The notes under the pieces: model-generated
Database searches by the model: none
What the model was told of the DNA's origin: nothing
What the model saw: the letters and a program-made list of their open reading frames with translations, nothing else
Assembly (NCBI GenBank): GCA_027493615.1
Contig: JAOSKK010000023.1
Location: forward strand, 372,001 to 436,000
Length of the DNA: 64,000 nt
Direction: 5' to 3'
Origin: Verrucomicrobiota bacterium
GTDB lineage: Bacteria > Verrucomicrobiota > Verrucomicrobiia > Limisphaerales > J093
Shown here: positions 1 to 9,855 of the stretch, in pieces
How the letters are laid out: every line of letters starts with the position of its first letter
Numbering within the stretch: position 1 is the stretch's first letter
Position numbers and translations under genes: made by a program

Positions 1-2508
1 CACCGAACCGGTAGATGCCGGGTTGGAGTTCGACGTAGCCGACGGCCTCAGCCACGATCCAGTTCTGCTGGGCGGTGTCGCCAGGGAAGATGCCGGGGAT
101 CTCGGTGTCGGTGAAGTGGAGGTTGGCGCTCCAGGGGTCGTTGGCCGCGGTGAAGGCCCCGGCCCCGGCGGGCGCTTGCTGGTTCCAGTTGATCACCTCG
201 ACCTCGTGGCGGCCGTCGGGGAGCGTGCCCGTGTATGCGCCGTTGAGGTACGGCTGACCCGTGGCCGGGTCGAGGTTGGCGCGGGCCAGTTGGGCCTCGG
301 CGGCGGCGATGGTGTTGGCGTTCCCGGGACGCGGGACGACCGCGCCGCTGCCATCCACCATCTGATACACGTCCACGGCGAAGCCAGAGGTGTTGCGGTT
401 GATCTGGCTGGCCGGGATCGCGTAGCCCCCCTGCAGCACCGGCAGGCCGGAATAGTCCCGCACGGAGAACTGCCACGTGTGCGACGCCTGATTCGCCGGG
501 CTGGCCGTGTCCGCGAACTGCAGCTCGACGGTGAGGGTCTGCCCGGAAGGCAGCAGTCCCGCCGGCTGGTACCTGGCGGTGGTGACGGTGCCCGACTTGG
601 TCACGTTGGCAGCGACCTCCTGGCCGTTGACCCACAGTTTGACCGATCCCGCCGCCACGGCGGTGTCCTGGTCCGTGATTTGTGCCTGGATGGCCAAGCC
701 GGGCCAGACGTTGGCCGCGCCCGGCAGCGGCGAGACCGACACGGTTGGCGTTTGGGGCACGCGGAGCAAGCTGTAGGACTTCACGCTCCGTGCGTTGGCC
801 CGGTCGTTCACAAGGATCTTGGTCGGTGGCTCAGCCGTCAGGTCCACGGAGAAGAACTCGACTGCGGCGCCCCCGTCGCCTTCGTACCAGATGAGGCGGA
901 CCGGATAGATGCCGTCCTCGGCGACGTTCACGTAGAAGAGCGTGTCGGCCACGCCGCGGCCCCCGCTGAAGACGCCCAACTCGCGGGCGGCGGGCGCACC
1001 TGGGTTGCGACCGGCCGTGACACGGAAGCCGTCATCGCTGTTCACGCCAAATTGGTGGATGCCCGCCTTGAGCTCGAGGTAGCCGACGATCTCGGCGGCG
1101 ATGTTGTCGGTGTTGTCCGGGTTCTCCGGATCGCCGCCTGGGATGCCGGGGATCGGGTCATCCGAGCCGAAGTTGCCGGCCGAGACCTGCGTGCCGTTGG
1201 GGGCGGAGTTCCTGGTTCCAGTTGATCACGGTGACCGGGTGGGTCCCGCGCGGGCCGGTGCCGGCCGTGGCGAAGTTCTGCAGCGCGTTGCCCGTCACGG
1301 GGTCGACGAGGCGTCCAGCGAGCTGGTTCTCGGCGCGCAAGGTGTTGTTGGGAAGCGTGAGGACCGGCCAGAGCGCGGAGTCACGGGCCTGCACCACCCG
1401 GGCCAGGAAGCCGGAACTGTTCAGGTCCACCGCCTCGGCCGGAACCGCGTCGTCAGCCGTGAGGGTGGCGAAGGTCTCGACCGTGAAGGTCAGCGTCTCG
1501 CCGAGCGCGGTGGCCGGCGTGCCGTCGTCGGTGAAGGCGAGGACAGCGACGTGGGTCGAACCGGACGGGAGGAACGGGGGTGACACGATGGCGGATGGTG
1601 GTGGTATCACCGGACTTGGTGACTTCGGTGGTGACGGGCGCGCCATCGAGGGTGACGGCGATGGTGTCGGCTTTCACCCTGGTGAGGGAACCGTCGAGGA
1701 TGCTGAAGGTGAACCCGAAGAGGTCGCCGCGCGCGGCGGTGACGATGGGCTTCTCCGGATAGGGGACGACGACGGCGCCGTACATGTTCTGGCCGCTGTT
1801 GTCCGGCGCGCCGAGGGTGAACGTGCCGGCATCGAAGACCTTCAGGTAAATGCTGGACCATTGGTTGACGCCCTGGCCCGGCCCGGCGCCGTCGGCGCTT
1901 TCATCCACGCCGATGTGGTCCGGCCAATCGGGGTTGCCGTGGCGGTTATGACCGGTTTTGACGGGGGTCCAGCCCTCGTCCACGATCCACTGCATGTCCG
2001 GGACGCCGTCCCCGCTGCGGTCGCCCGTCCAGTTGGGATGGTTGGGCGGGTTGGCGTTGTCGCCGTCGCCCATGCGATCGCCGATCAGCATGTAGACGAA
2101 GGACTTCTTGGCGATCGTGACCTGGAGGCTGTAGCTGGGGTTGTCGCGGTTGTCGTTGCCGCTCATGATGTACTCGCCGCCCAACAGGTACTTCGGGATC
2201 AGGAGTGTCGGAGTCGCGCCGGTCCATTCGTGGTTGCGGTCCACGAAGGCGGGGACTTCCTCACCGAAGAACCCGCATGTGAACGGGGTTCCGACGGCGC
2301 CGGTCGTCGGCTCGTTGGCGACCGTCCGGTTCCAGGTGACGCCGGTCCACTTCGCGACAATGGTGTCGAAGGGATTGCCCTCGGCATCCCGTTCGTCGTC
2401 GCCGCCGGTCTCGACAACGTCGACGATCACGGGGAGGGCGCGAAGGCTCGCCGGGGCCCCGAGCAGCAGGGTCGCGGCGAGCGACAGCAGGAGTGCTTTG
2501 CGTGTCAT
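1..2508 (-). CDS. Secreted multidomain protein with PA14-like and Ig-like repeats, partial
   Basis: Reads leftward and runs off the window edge, so the C-terminus is missing. The start at 2508 gives a clean signal peptide (MTRKALLLSLAATLLLGAPA). Next come an unrecognised beta-rich segment and an Ig-like repeat (about 1580-1680, DTIAVTLDGAPVTTEVTKSG). A PA14-like module follows at about 900-1110 (LKAGIHQFGVNSDDGFRV, then LFYVNVAEDGIYPVRLIWYE). A second Ig-like repeat lies at about 560-680 (VKLWVNGQEVAANVTKSG), and another PA14-like module begins at the edge (VGYVELQPGIYRFG). The reading frame must be changed twice, near 1590 and near 1210, to keep this architecture, so the annotated span crosses two apparent frameshifts. 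PA14 modules bind carbohydrate in many secreted enzymes. No catalytic domain is visible here, and the function is unknown. Confidence 0.7.
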
Positions 2509-2923
2509 GAGTGGTTGGGTTCAGGGGGTTTCGATCCGCCGGGGCAGGGCCGACGACGCGCCACCCGGCACGTCTTGCTTGCCTCAAGATCAGCCCTGTT
2601 CCAGTCATGGATTGCGCCGAACTTAGGGCGGGGAACCGGCTTGGCAAGTCCCATCGGCAGCAGCCGCTCCTGGGGTCCCGAGCCGGATGAGGAGGTTATC
2701 GCCGCGGCGGTGGGATGCGATGCGAGCGGCGGGACCTCCTTTCGTAGGCGGAGGGATCACCCATCCACCACCAACAACGGCCTGGACGCACCGGAACGAA
2801 CCAGTACGATGGTTCCCGGTCTGGTAGCCATGAGATTCGCAGCGTCTGGGGAAGAACTCCAAGTCCGCGGGAGCCATCGCCCGCGGCAGCCACATGGGCC
2901 GGCTGCCACGAACGGCGAGCGCA
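2509..2923. other. Intergenic stretch without a recognisable gene
   Basis: This lies between the start of the leftward PA14-like protein and the rightward GH12 gene. Long open frames exist on both strands but have no family resemblance and arginine/proline-rich shadow composition. It should contain divergent promoters. I cannot pick a convincing -35/-10 pair in this GC-rich DNA. Confidence 0.5.
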
Positions 2924-3724
2924 ATGAACCGTCCGGGAAGCGCCCGGGGTCCGGTTTGCGCTCGCGCTGGCCGCCGCCGCGGGATTCCCTGATCGGGGCC
3001 GGTTCGCCCGCCTTCGTGACCTCCGATCCCAACGGGGGCTGGGCCAGCGGTGGCTACTACGTCCACAACAACCTCTGGAACCGCGCGCAGTACGACCCGT
3101 GCACCCTCCACCCTGACCGCGTGGTCCCACGACCAATGGCAGGTGGTGACGCGGATGAACAATCGGACGGGCGACGGCGCGGTGAAGACCTACCCCAACG
3201 TGCACCGGAACTACCACCACGTGCCCATCGCGGCGTTTGAGTCGCTCACGAGCCGCTTCGCCGCGACGGCACCGGGTGTCGGCATCTACAACGTCGCCTA
3301 CGACCTCTGGATCAACGGCATCGCGACACCGGGCTGCACGGAGATCATGATCTGGACGGAGAACCGGAACCAGGTGCCCGGCGGCCGGTACGCCCGGGAG
3401 GCGACCTTCGGCGACCACCGATTCAAGGTGTACCGCCGCCCCGCCGGCAACTACCTCGCCTTCGTGGCCACCACCAACTTCAACGCGGGGACGGTGGATC
3501 TCCTCGCCATGCTGAAATGGACCATCTCCCAGGGCTGGCTGCCGGCCACGTCCACGGTGAGCCAGGTCTGTTTTGGCATCGAAATGGTGTCCACGGACGA
3601 CACCGACGCCACCTTTCGCGTGAGCGCCTTCTCCATCGACGGCCGTCTCGGCACCGACGCGACGCGTGCCGATTCCGCCGCACCCGCCGTCGAAACCGCC
3701 TTGACGCCAGAAACGCTCCGGTGA
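2924..3724 (+). CDS. GH12-type endoglucanase/xyloglucanase, frameshifted
   Basis: Glycoside hydrolase family 12 signature over about 240 residues. There is an N-terminal beta-strand region (GGYYVHNNLWNRAQY, 3055-3090), then KTYPNVHRNYHH, then the nucleophile strand EIMIW (about 3340-3355) and, near the C-terminus, FGIEMVS followed by ATFRVSAFSIDGR. In GH12 the two catalytic glutamates sit in E[IL]MIW and in the late (G)xE strand, and both are present. The frame changes near 3108 (after the WNRAQYDPCTL strand) and again in the leader before 3000, so the exact start is uncertain; the ATG at 2924 begins a segment that encodes a hydrophobic Ala/Leu leader only after a shift. It stands alone on the plus strand beside a minus-strand pectin/xylan locus. 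It probably cuts beta-1,4-glucan or xyloglucan outside the cell. Confidence 0.72.
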
Positions 3725-3879
3725 GCCGGGACAAACCGGCAGCGCCTCAGTCGAGGTGCGCAACCCCGTCGGAGTGGTCACCAGCGCCCCGATCCCGGTG
3801 CACTTGCTGCCGGTGGCGCGGTGGGGCAGTGCCCCCCCTCGAACTGGTGGAGCTTCCCCTGGCGATGACGAACGCCGTC

Positions 3880-4290
3880 GCCGTGTCGGTGCGGGACCGG
3901 GATTCGCGGACGGGGCTTGGGCTGTTGGGCGACGGTCGAGTTGTTACCTGGGGGGCAGCCTTCTGCTGCGCTGGGGAGCCTCGAACCTGACTGACATCGT
4001 GGCCCTCAGCGCGGGCGGCAGCGGCTTCCGGATGGCGCTCCCAAGCCAATGGACGGGTTATCGTCTGGCGGGCGAACAACGCGCGCCAAACGCGCGCCAA
4101 ACGCACGCCGAACGACCACGCCTCCCGGGCTCTCGGAGGTCGTGAGCATCGCCGCGGGCGGCGGCACTGCCTGGCCCTACGCCAGGATGGGACGGTGGTC
4201 GGTGGGGGCGAGAATGCCCAGCGACAAGCCACGCCGCCAAGTCCGCCGCGGCCTTGCACACCATCGTTCCGGGATTGGCATCGTCCCCCC
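3880..4290 (+). pseudogene. Remnant of an RCC1-repeat protein
   Basis: Three RCC1-like blade fragments are readable, in different frames. One is LGLLGDGRVVTWG near 3915-3950. The next is LTDIVALSAGGSGFRMAL near 3985-4040, followed after a shift by GRVIVW. The third is VSIAAGGGTA and then LALRQDGTVVGGG near 4140-4210. This matches the secreted RCC1 repeat pattern (LTDVVAIAAGGxHSLALxxDGTVVAWG) common in this phylum. There is no plausible start, and the fragments need at least three frame changes over 400 bp. It is therefore a degraded gene or a very error-rich stretch, possibly once the C-terminus of a protein that began near 3730. Confidence 0.55.
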
Positions 4291-4398
4291 CGGGGCCGCG
4301 TGCAGGGTGCGTGCGTGCGCTCCGGAGAGAGTCAGCGCGACCCCAAGCGAGATTGCGAACCAGCACTTACGCTAGCCGTGAAGAACCCCGGACATGAT

Positions 4399-4490
4399 GT
4401 TCATGGGGAACGTCCGGTTCCGGCCGGACCTGCTCGGGGGCCATGCACTGCGGAGGGTGCAGGCTGGAAGCCCGCACCACAGGTTCATGG
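4399..4490 (+). repeat. Short interspersed repeat, copy A
   Basis: A GC-rich sequence beginning with GTTCATGGGGAACG and containing TTCCGGCCGGACCTGCTCG, then a GCAGGCTGGAAGCCCGC inverted-repeat core. It is bounded by GTTCATGG at both ends (4399-4406 and 4483-4490). A second copy in opposite orientation sits at about 9098-9177. The right boundary overlaps the stop codon of the PL11-like gene at 4485. Confidence 0.75.
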
Positions 4491-5859
4491 CGAGTAGTAG
4501 TTGTGGTATTGCTTCAAGCGCCCGTAGTTTCGGTCGTTCCACAACCGCGGTTCGTCGGGCCGCGGGTTGCCCGCGGTGTTCTCGTAGATGTGCAGCTCAT
4601 CGGCGGAAACCACCAGGATCTCCTCGCGCCAGTCGCCGAAGACGTCCGCGACGTAGAGCCGGTCCGCCTGGGTCTTGAACCGCGCAACAAACCTTCCGGT
4701 CAGGGGCTCGAACACGCACACGTCACCGCGTTTGTGGCGCTCCTTGGCGCAAGCCAGTTGCTGACGCTCACCCGTCCAGTCAATCCGGTGGATCACCTCG
4801 ACGCCGCTTTTCGTCCAGTCCTCGGGGGCCACCCCATCCAGTTCGTAGTGCGAAGCCAGATGGCCCCGCGAATCGAACACGAATGGTTTCTGGTGCTGAT
4901 CGTAGCGCGAGCGACACCAGATGAAGAGTTCCTCCGAGCCAGGCTTGAAGCGCCCGAGGGTGGCGTTCTGCGGCTCCTGCCGCTGATAATGCACGCGCCA
5001 GAGAACTCCCCCCGACCGACGAGCTGAACATGATTCGAACCCTCTTCGAGCAGGAGGACCTCAAGCCCAGGTTGATCCGGTCGGACATCGGCTACAAACA
5101 CACTGTCCAGGTGACCCTGGAACGGCGCCGCCTCCACCAGAACCCGCCCCTGCGAGGAGAGGATGGTGGCGCCGAGAACCTCGTCCAGGCCATCCCCGTC
5201 GAGGTCGGCCAGGCGCGCCCCGTTGTGAGCGCAGGAGACAAACCGGTCCGTCGTCCAGAGGGGTTCCTTGCCGGCCAGCAGATCCGCAATCCGGTAGGCC
5301 GCGAGGAACTGTCCCATCCGATACCCCTTCTCGTTGGTGGCCTGCAGCAGGATGTCCCGGTCTGCCTCCCCCGGAACGTGGCGATCATGGCCAGCTCCCA
5401 TCGGGCTGCCCCGGGCGGCACGCGGGGTTTGGCGGCGGCCTTCTCCCTTCCGGTGGCGCCCTCGACGATATGCAGCACCGAGTCCTTGGTGAGGAACACC
5501 ACCTCCGTTCGACCGTCGCCATCCACGTCCGCCGCCGCGACTCCGGGACCATGGTGCCCTGGCAAACCCTGGCTCTCGCTCTGACCGCCCACGACGATGT
5601 CCACCGCCTTTCGCCAGAGGGTCCGGCCATCATTGGCCAACACCACGAGCTGGCCGGGAGCCGTGACGAGGAAGTCCATCCGCTGATCGTTGTCCGCGTC
5701 GGCCACGATCAATCCCCCGGCGCTGTCTTCGGCCTGATTGCCGAGCGAGAATCCGATCTTGATAACCGTGTGGTTTGCGCCCGTGTCACCCGCGGGGCCT
5801 CCCGCGAGGCAGGAGAGGGCGAGGCTCGCCCAGGTCATGGTGTAGTTCGCGTGTTTCAT
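4485..5859 (-). CDS. Secreted FG-GAP propeller protein, PL11-like C-terminus
   Basis: About 457 residues once two frameshifts are bridged (near 5385 and 5005). The ATG at 5859 gives an alanine-rich leader. The body shows FG-GAP/VCBS-type calcium-binding loops (VADADNDQRMDFLV, AADVDGDGRTEVVF, LADLDGDGLDEVLG), the pattern of an integrin-like beta-propeller. The end (VFGDWREEILV, then LHIYENTAG, then a final NYYSP) resembles the C-terminal part of family 11 rhamnogalacturonan lyases and their catalytically uncertain relatives. The start lies inside the 3' end of the upstream beta-helix gene (74-nt overlap). The neighbours make a pectin-related role likely. Whether it is a lyase or a binding protein I cannot say. 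A short interspersed repeat abuts the stop codon. Confidence 0.65.
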
Positions 5860-8195
5860 GGTTGAGTCTCAGGTCGGCCTCACCCAGGCGCCGGAGATCG
5901 TCCAGGGCGCGGCTGAGCAGGGTGAGAACCGCGTCGGTTGGGGCTTCCGCGAAGAACTTCCGCTCCGTGGCCGGGTCCGCTGCGGGTGCGGTGCCATAGA
6001 ACTCGTTGCCGACGGCCACGAGCCTCGCCGCCGAGCCCAGTTGCGCCTCGGGCTTGGCGCCGTACCAACCGGAACCCCACACGAGGAGATCCACGGGGGC
6101 CTCACCTTGCTGCTTCATGCGCATCCGCTTGGGTTCCTGGTAGAACTGATAGGGGCCGATCGCAATCTGGCCGCGGTAGTTGCGGATGTCGAGCAGGTGG
6201 TTCTTCGCCGGGTCATCCGAGGTGAAGGAGTGGAACTTCGCCCCGGTGATCGTGGCGCGGCCGGGCGGATCCTGCGAGGCACCTTCGAAGAGGTACCCGT
6301 TGTCGGCCTGCTCCACGTAGAAATCGCTCATCACGATGCTGTGGTTGTCGCGCAGATAAAGCCCGTGCGACACGATCGTCGCCAGGCGGGTCTGGAAGCC
6401 CAGCAAACCATCGCGTGCCTGGTCCCTGCCTTCGACCACCACTGAACCTTCATAGCTGCAATTGGCCACCACGGTCGCGCGCCCGCAGTCGACGAAGCGC
6501 AAATTCCCCTGCACGTGCGGCATGACCACGACGTCCTTTTCGGTGACGTTGGTGAACCGCAGGCCTTTGCGCAGGGGCGCCTTCTGATACATGCCAAAGA
6601 CATAGACGCCGTCGTAGGTCATGTGGGAGGCGTTGGTTGAACCGACTTGCTCGATGTCAATGTCGTTGCGCATCGCCCCCGCGTCGTGGGCACCGATCAT
6701 GAGGTCTTCGAGCGTGACCCGCTGGGGATCCCGCACCTCGACCATGACGCCGCCTTCGGGGCCCTTCCAGAGCAACGCGGTACACCACCCGCTGCCGCCC
6801 ACAAAGAAGTCCCTCCCCGTGATGCGCAGCGTGCGGGAGATGGCGTACCGGCCCGTGGGCAAGTACGCGATGGCACCCCCAGACGCAGCGGCGGCGGCAT
6901 CAATCGTTCTCTGGAGCGCCACCGTGTCGTCGGCAACCCCGTCACCCCGAGCGCCAAAAACCGCGTCGCGCGTCGAACACGCGACCGGGCAAGCGGGGGT
7001 GCTCCGTGAGGAAGCTCCGGCTGGCCGACCGGATCACCCCCGGTGCGTTCGCCCGGCGGAATGGTGATCAGCAGCGGACGGGCACCCTGAGTGAGCTCCG
7101 ACGCGCCGCCGACCCGGTTACCGGAGACCAGCAGGCGCTGGCCCTCACTTGCTACCTGGACGGGGGCAGACCGGCGGATTGCCCGTCCCGCGGCGGGTTT
7201 GTGAAAACGCTGTCGAAGAGCAGCACCGGCGGGCGAGATAGCAGGATGGCGCCTTCGGGGTTCTTCCAGCCCTCGACATGGCAATCCTGGATGGTGAGCG
7301 GCGCAACCGACGAGCTCCTCCGGACGAAGGCGTGCGAGCCGGACGACGTCGAGCGCCGGATCGAACTGCAATGCTCGGACCCATCCCGGATGTCCACCAC
7401 CCGGCTTCCTTCAAAATGACAGTTGCGGACGTAGAAGTTGCCATGGTTGCAATCGATCGCGACGCCGCAGGCCCGGAACTCGCAGCCATCGAACGTGTAG
7501 TCATAGTCATTGAACTGCAGGAAGGCGACGCCCCGTTCACATCGCTCGAACAGGCAGTTCTCGAACGTGGTCTCCGCGAGGGCCTGGCCCTCGTTGGAGT
7601 GGTTTTCCAGGACCGCTGCACTGGTGAAGCCGCGAAACGCCAGATGCCGATGGGTGACCTCCGTCTGAAACCCCTGTGTGGCCTGGTAGTGGAATCCCAC
7701 GCCGGCCCTGCCTCGACCGTCCAACTCAAGGCCGATAAACCTCGAGTACGCGATGCCGTTCAGGAGCAACATCGTCCCGCCGTCGGCACCCTCCCAGACC
7801 CATTGCGTATCGCGACCGCTCCCGACGATCAAGCCACCGATCCACCTCGCTCCCGTGGCATTCCTGAGCACAAGCGGCGCGGTAACCCGGTAGGTGCCGG
7901 GAGGGAAATACACGACGGAACCATCGCGCACCCCGGCCAGGGCGGTCTGGATGGCCACCGTATCGTCCGCCCGTCCATCCCCAACGGCCGCCGGGGTAAT
8001 GTCGGTCTTTACATTGATCCAGTCCGAGCGCTCCTCCCATCGCAGCGCCGGGATTCGTGCTGGCGTGGCAGGGCCCGGCGCGGCGGACAGGATACCTGTC
8101 GCACTGAGGGCGAGCAGGGCCGCGGCGGCCCGGGCGACGGACGGCAGATGTCCCGGCACCGTTACGCGGGTCAAGAAGGAGAGCCAGGTTTGCAT
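5786..8195 (-). CDS. Tandem pectate-lyase-superfamily beta-helix protein
   Basis: One protein of about 800 residues if breaks near 7150 and 6960 are bridged. The ATG at 8195 (MQTWLSFLTR) is followed by a long hydrophobic alanine/leucine leader. Two Pectate_lyase_3 domains follow. Each opens with the diagnostic GDGxADDTVAxQ motif: GDGRADDTVAIQ near 7940-7980 and GDGVADDTVALQ near 6905-6945. The first continues with VYFPPGTYRVTAPL and parallel-helix coils with asparagine ladders (NCLFERCERGVAF, FDGCEF, VRNCHFEG). The second has AYLPTGRYAISRTL and similar coils to about 5870. Such proteins are usually exo-acting on pectin-like polymers or are phage-tailspike-like. Two consecutive helices in one chain is unusual. 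The last 25 residues overlap the next gene and may be an artefact of another shift. Confidence 0.65.
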
Positions 8196-8590
8196 CGCGT
8201 GGGATCCTCTGCTGGGCACTGATGCAAGTAAGCACCGCATCGCCCGAGAACGGAGCGATGATGGAGCGTTGGCTGCCACCCGCCACTTCGCCCGCCAACC
8301 GACTGGTTCCTTCGACCGCGTGGATCCACTCGACCCTGAACCTGGCAGGCGCTGCCGGGAGGTCCTCGGTGACCTCGCCCCCTTCGGGCAGGTAAACGAC
8401 ATAGACCCGGCCGGGATCCGCCAGGCAATAGCGCGTCGAGGCCAACTCGAGGTGGGGGGACCAAGGCGGCCAGCACCACACGGTCCGCCAGCCGACGCGT
8501 CTGGCCCATTGCAGCCCGGCCGACGATCCAACCCGCGGCGTCGGCCAGGTTCTCCATGAGCAGCGTGTTGTGGCCACGTAGCAGCAGTCA
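8171..8590 (-). pseudogene. C-terminal fragment of a DUF4038/collagen-binding-domain glycosidase-like protein
   Basis: In two frames this encodes HNTLLMENLADAAGWIVG, then AAMGQTRRLADRVVLAAL, then after a shift near 8465 HLELASTRYCLADPGRVYVV and YLPEGGEV, ending in APFSGDAVL. That order matches the end of DUF4038-type TIM-barrel proteins and their C-terminal 'putative collagen-binding' domain (YCLxxPGxxYVVYLPxGG ... GDAVL). The TIM barrel that should precede it is absent: immediately upstream lies the end of an unrelated propeller gene. It is therefore a remnant or an assembly junction. Its end overlaps the start of the tandem beta-helix gene. Confidence 0.6.
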
Positions 8591-9849
8591 ACCCCGTGCG
8601 CGGGCCGCAGTACGTGGTCTGGTCGGTTCGGGGATCAAAGATGAACGTGCCGGCATCATCATCGCCCGTGCCGTACCACCGGCCATCCGGGAGAACGGAC
8701 AGCGGATTGAGACGGTGCGGGTAGGTCGGAACACCCTCGAGCCGGATCGGTCTCCAGCCGGGCTCCTCCGGGCTGGCCCTTGGCTCGACGCGGGCTGAGG
8801 CCGGCCCCCGTTCGGCCTTCGCGTCCTCGCGCGACCGGTGCCAGAGCACGGCGTTGCCGTTCTCATCCGGGTCAATCTGGCCGAAGTAAACCCCCGGTCG
8901 CGGCGTGGCCTTGTCCCACGGCGAAGACTTCTTGGGCCACGGCGGAGCATCGCTCGTCTTGGCCGTCGCCTTCCCATGAACCACCCGACCCGTCACTCCC
9001 CAATCCCCGATGTTCGTAATCGGTGGAGGGACGCCCCGTCTTGGATTCTCCGCCGATTACGAACATCAGGGATTGGGCTGAGGGAGGCGCTCCCTGAGCC
9101 TGTGGTGCGGGCAGCCTGCACCCTCCGCGGTTCATGGCCCGCGAGCAGGTCCGGCCGGAACAGGACGCTTCCCATGATACAGCCAATACTCCTTGTCGGG
9201 TGCGCCGCCACCTTGGGGCACGCGGGCATGGGCTCCCGGGAACTGTTCGAGGATGTCCATCACGCGTTCCGTCGGGGATTCCAGCAGGACCTTCTGTTCG
9301 CCGGTCGTCAGGTTCACTGCCACCAGGTACCAAGCGGGGATCATCCCACTGGCGACATACGCGTGGGTGTCATCCACTCCCATCACATAAAGGCTCCAGG
9401 CCCCGTGGGGATGGCTCGGTCCCACGGCGCCGAAATCCCGCAACACCCTGCCGAGCTTCGGATCGTAGATGTACAGCCCGACCTGGTTGCCCCGGGTTCC
9501 GGTCCCGTAGATCCGCCCGGCCGGCCCGACCACCAACGGGCGCACTTCGCCTCCCAGGCCAGGGACGATTTCCCCGCGATCCTCGACGCTATTGGTTTCG
9601 GGGCCGTACACAAATAGACCCATGCTCCACGTCTTCCGGGAGGGCGTGGCGATGTAGTACTTGCCATCGGGGTTCGGCACCAGCCAGCGCTCCCAGACGT
9701 TCACTCCGCGCGCCGGTTCGCCCAGAGATTCGGTCTGCAGGATCGGCGCGCGCTCGAGCGCTCGCTCAAGGTCGGGCTGCTCGATAACACGCCACGGTTC
9801 ACCGGCCGACGCAACCTGCGTGGCGATCAGAACGGCGGCAGCGCTTCAT
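8590..9849 (-). CDS. Beta-propeller protein interrupted by a repeat insertion
   Basis: The start at 9849 (ATG, seven bases after the GH62 stop) leads, after a one-base shift, into an alanine-rich leader and then WRVIEQPDLERALER. Propeller-like blades follow: YYIATPSRKTWSMGLFVY, PAGRIYGTGTRGNQVGLYIY and LYVMGVDDTHAYVASG. The frame stops at about 9132 inside an inserted repeat (8980-9177). It resumes after the repeat with HGKATAKTSDAPPWPKKSSP and continues through YGTGDDDAGTFIFDPRTDQT to about 8600, where it runs into the DUF4038-family remnant. The HGK residues are encoded on both sides of the insertion because of the direct repeat. This is probably a secreted NHL/PQQ-like propeller of unknown ligand, and as it stands the gene is broken. 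Confidence 0.55.
8980..9177. repeat. 198-bp palindromic insertion with 10-bp flanking direct repeat
   Basis: It interrupts the propeller gene. The 10-mer CTTCCCATGA occurs at 8970-8979 and 9168-9177, so the unit between equivalent points is 198 bp. Inside are a long inverted repeat (arms 8999-9023 and 9053-9077, one mismatch, built on GATGTTCGTAATCGG), a small AGGGAG/CTCCCT hairpin at 9081-9095, and copy B of the short repeat seen at 4399-4490. It carries no open reading frame of its own, and stop codons occur inside, so it looks like a non-autonomous MITE- or REP-like element. Confidence 0.7.
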
Positions 9850-9855
9850 TGCAGA

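Noticed and set aside
1222..3240. 672-codon open frame on the plus strand
   Set aside because: It lies opposite the PA14-like gene, shows no family pattern and has shadow composition; only its last part (about 3000-3110) coincides with GH12 coding.
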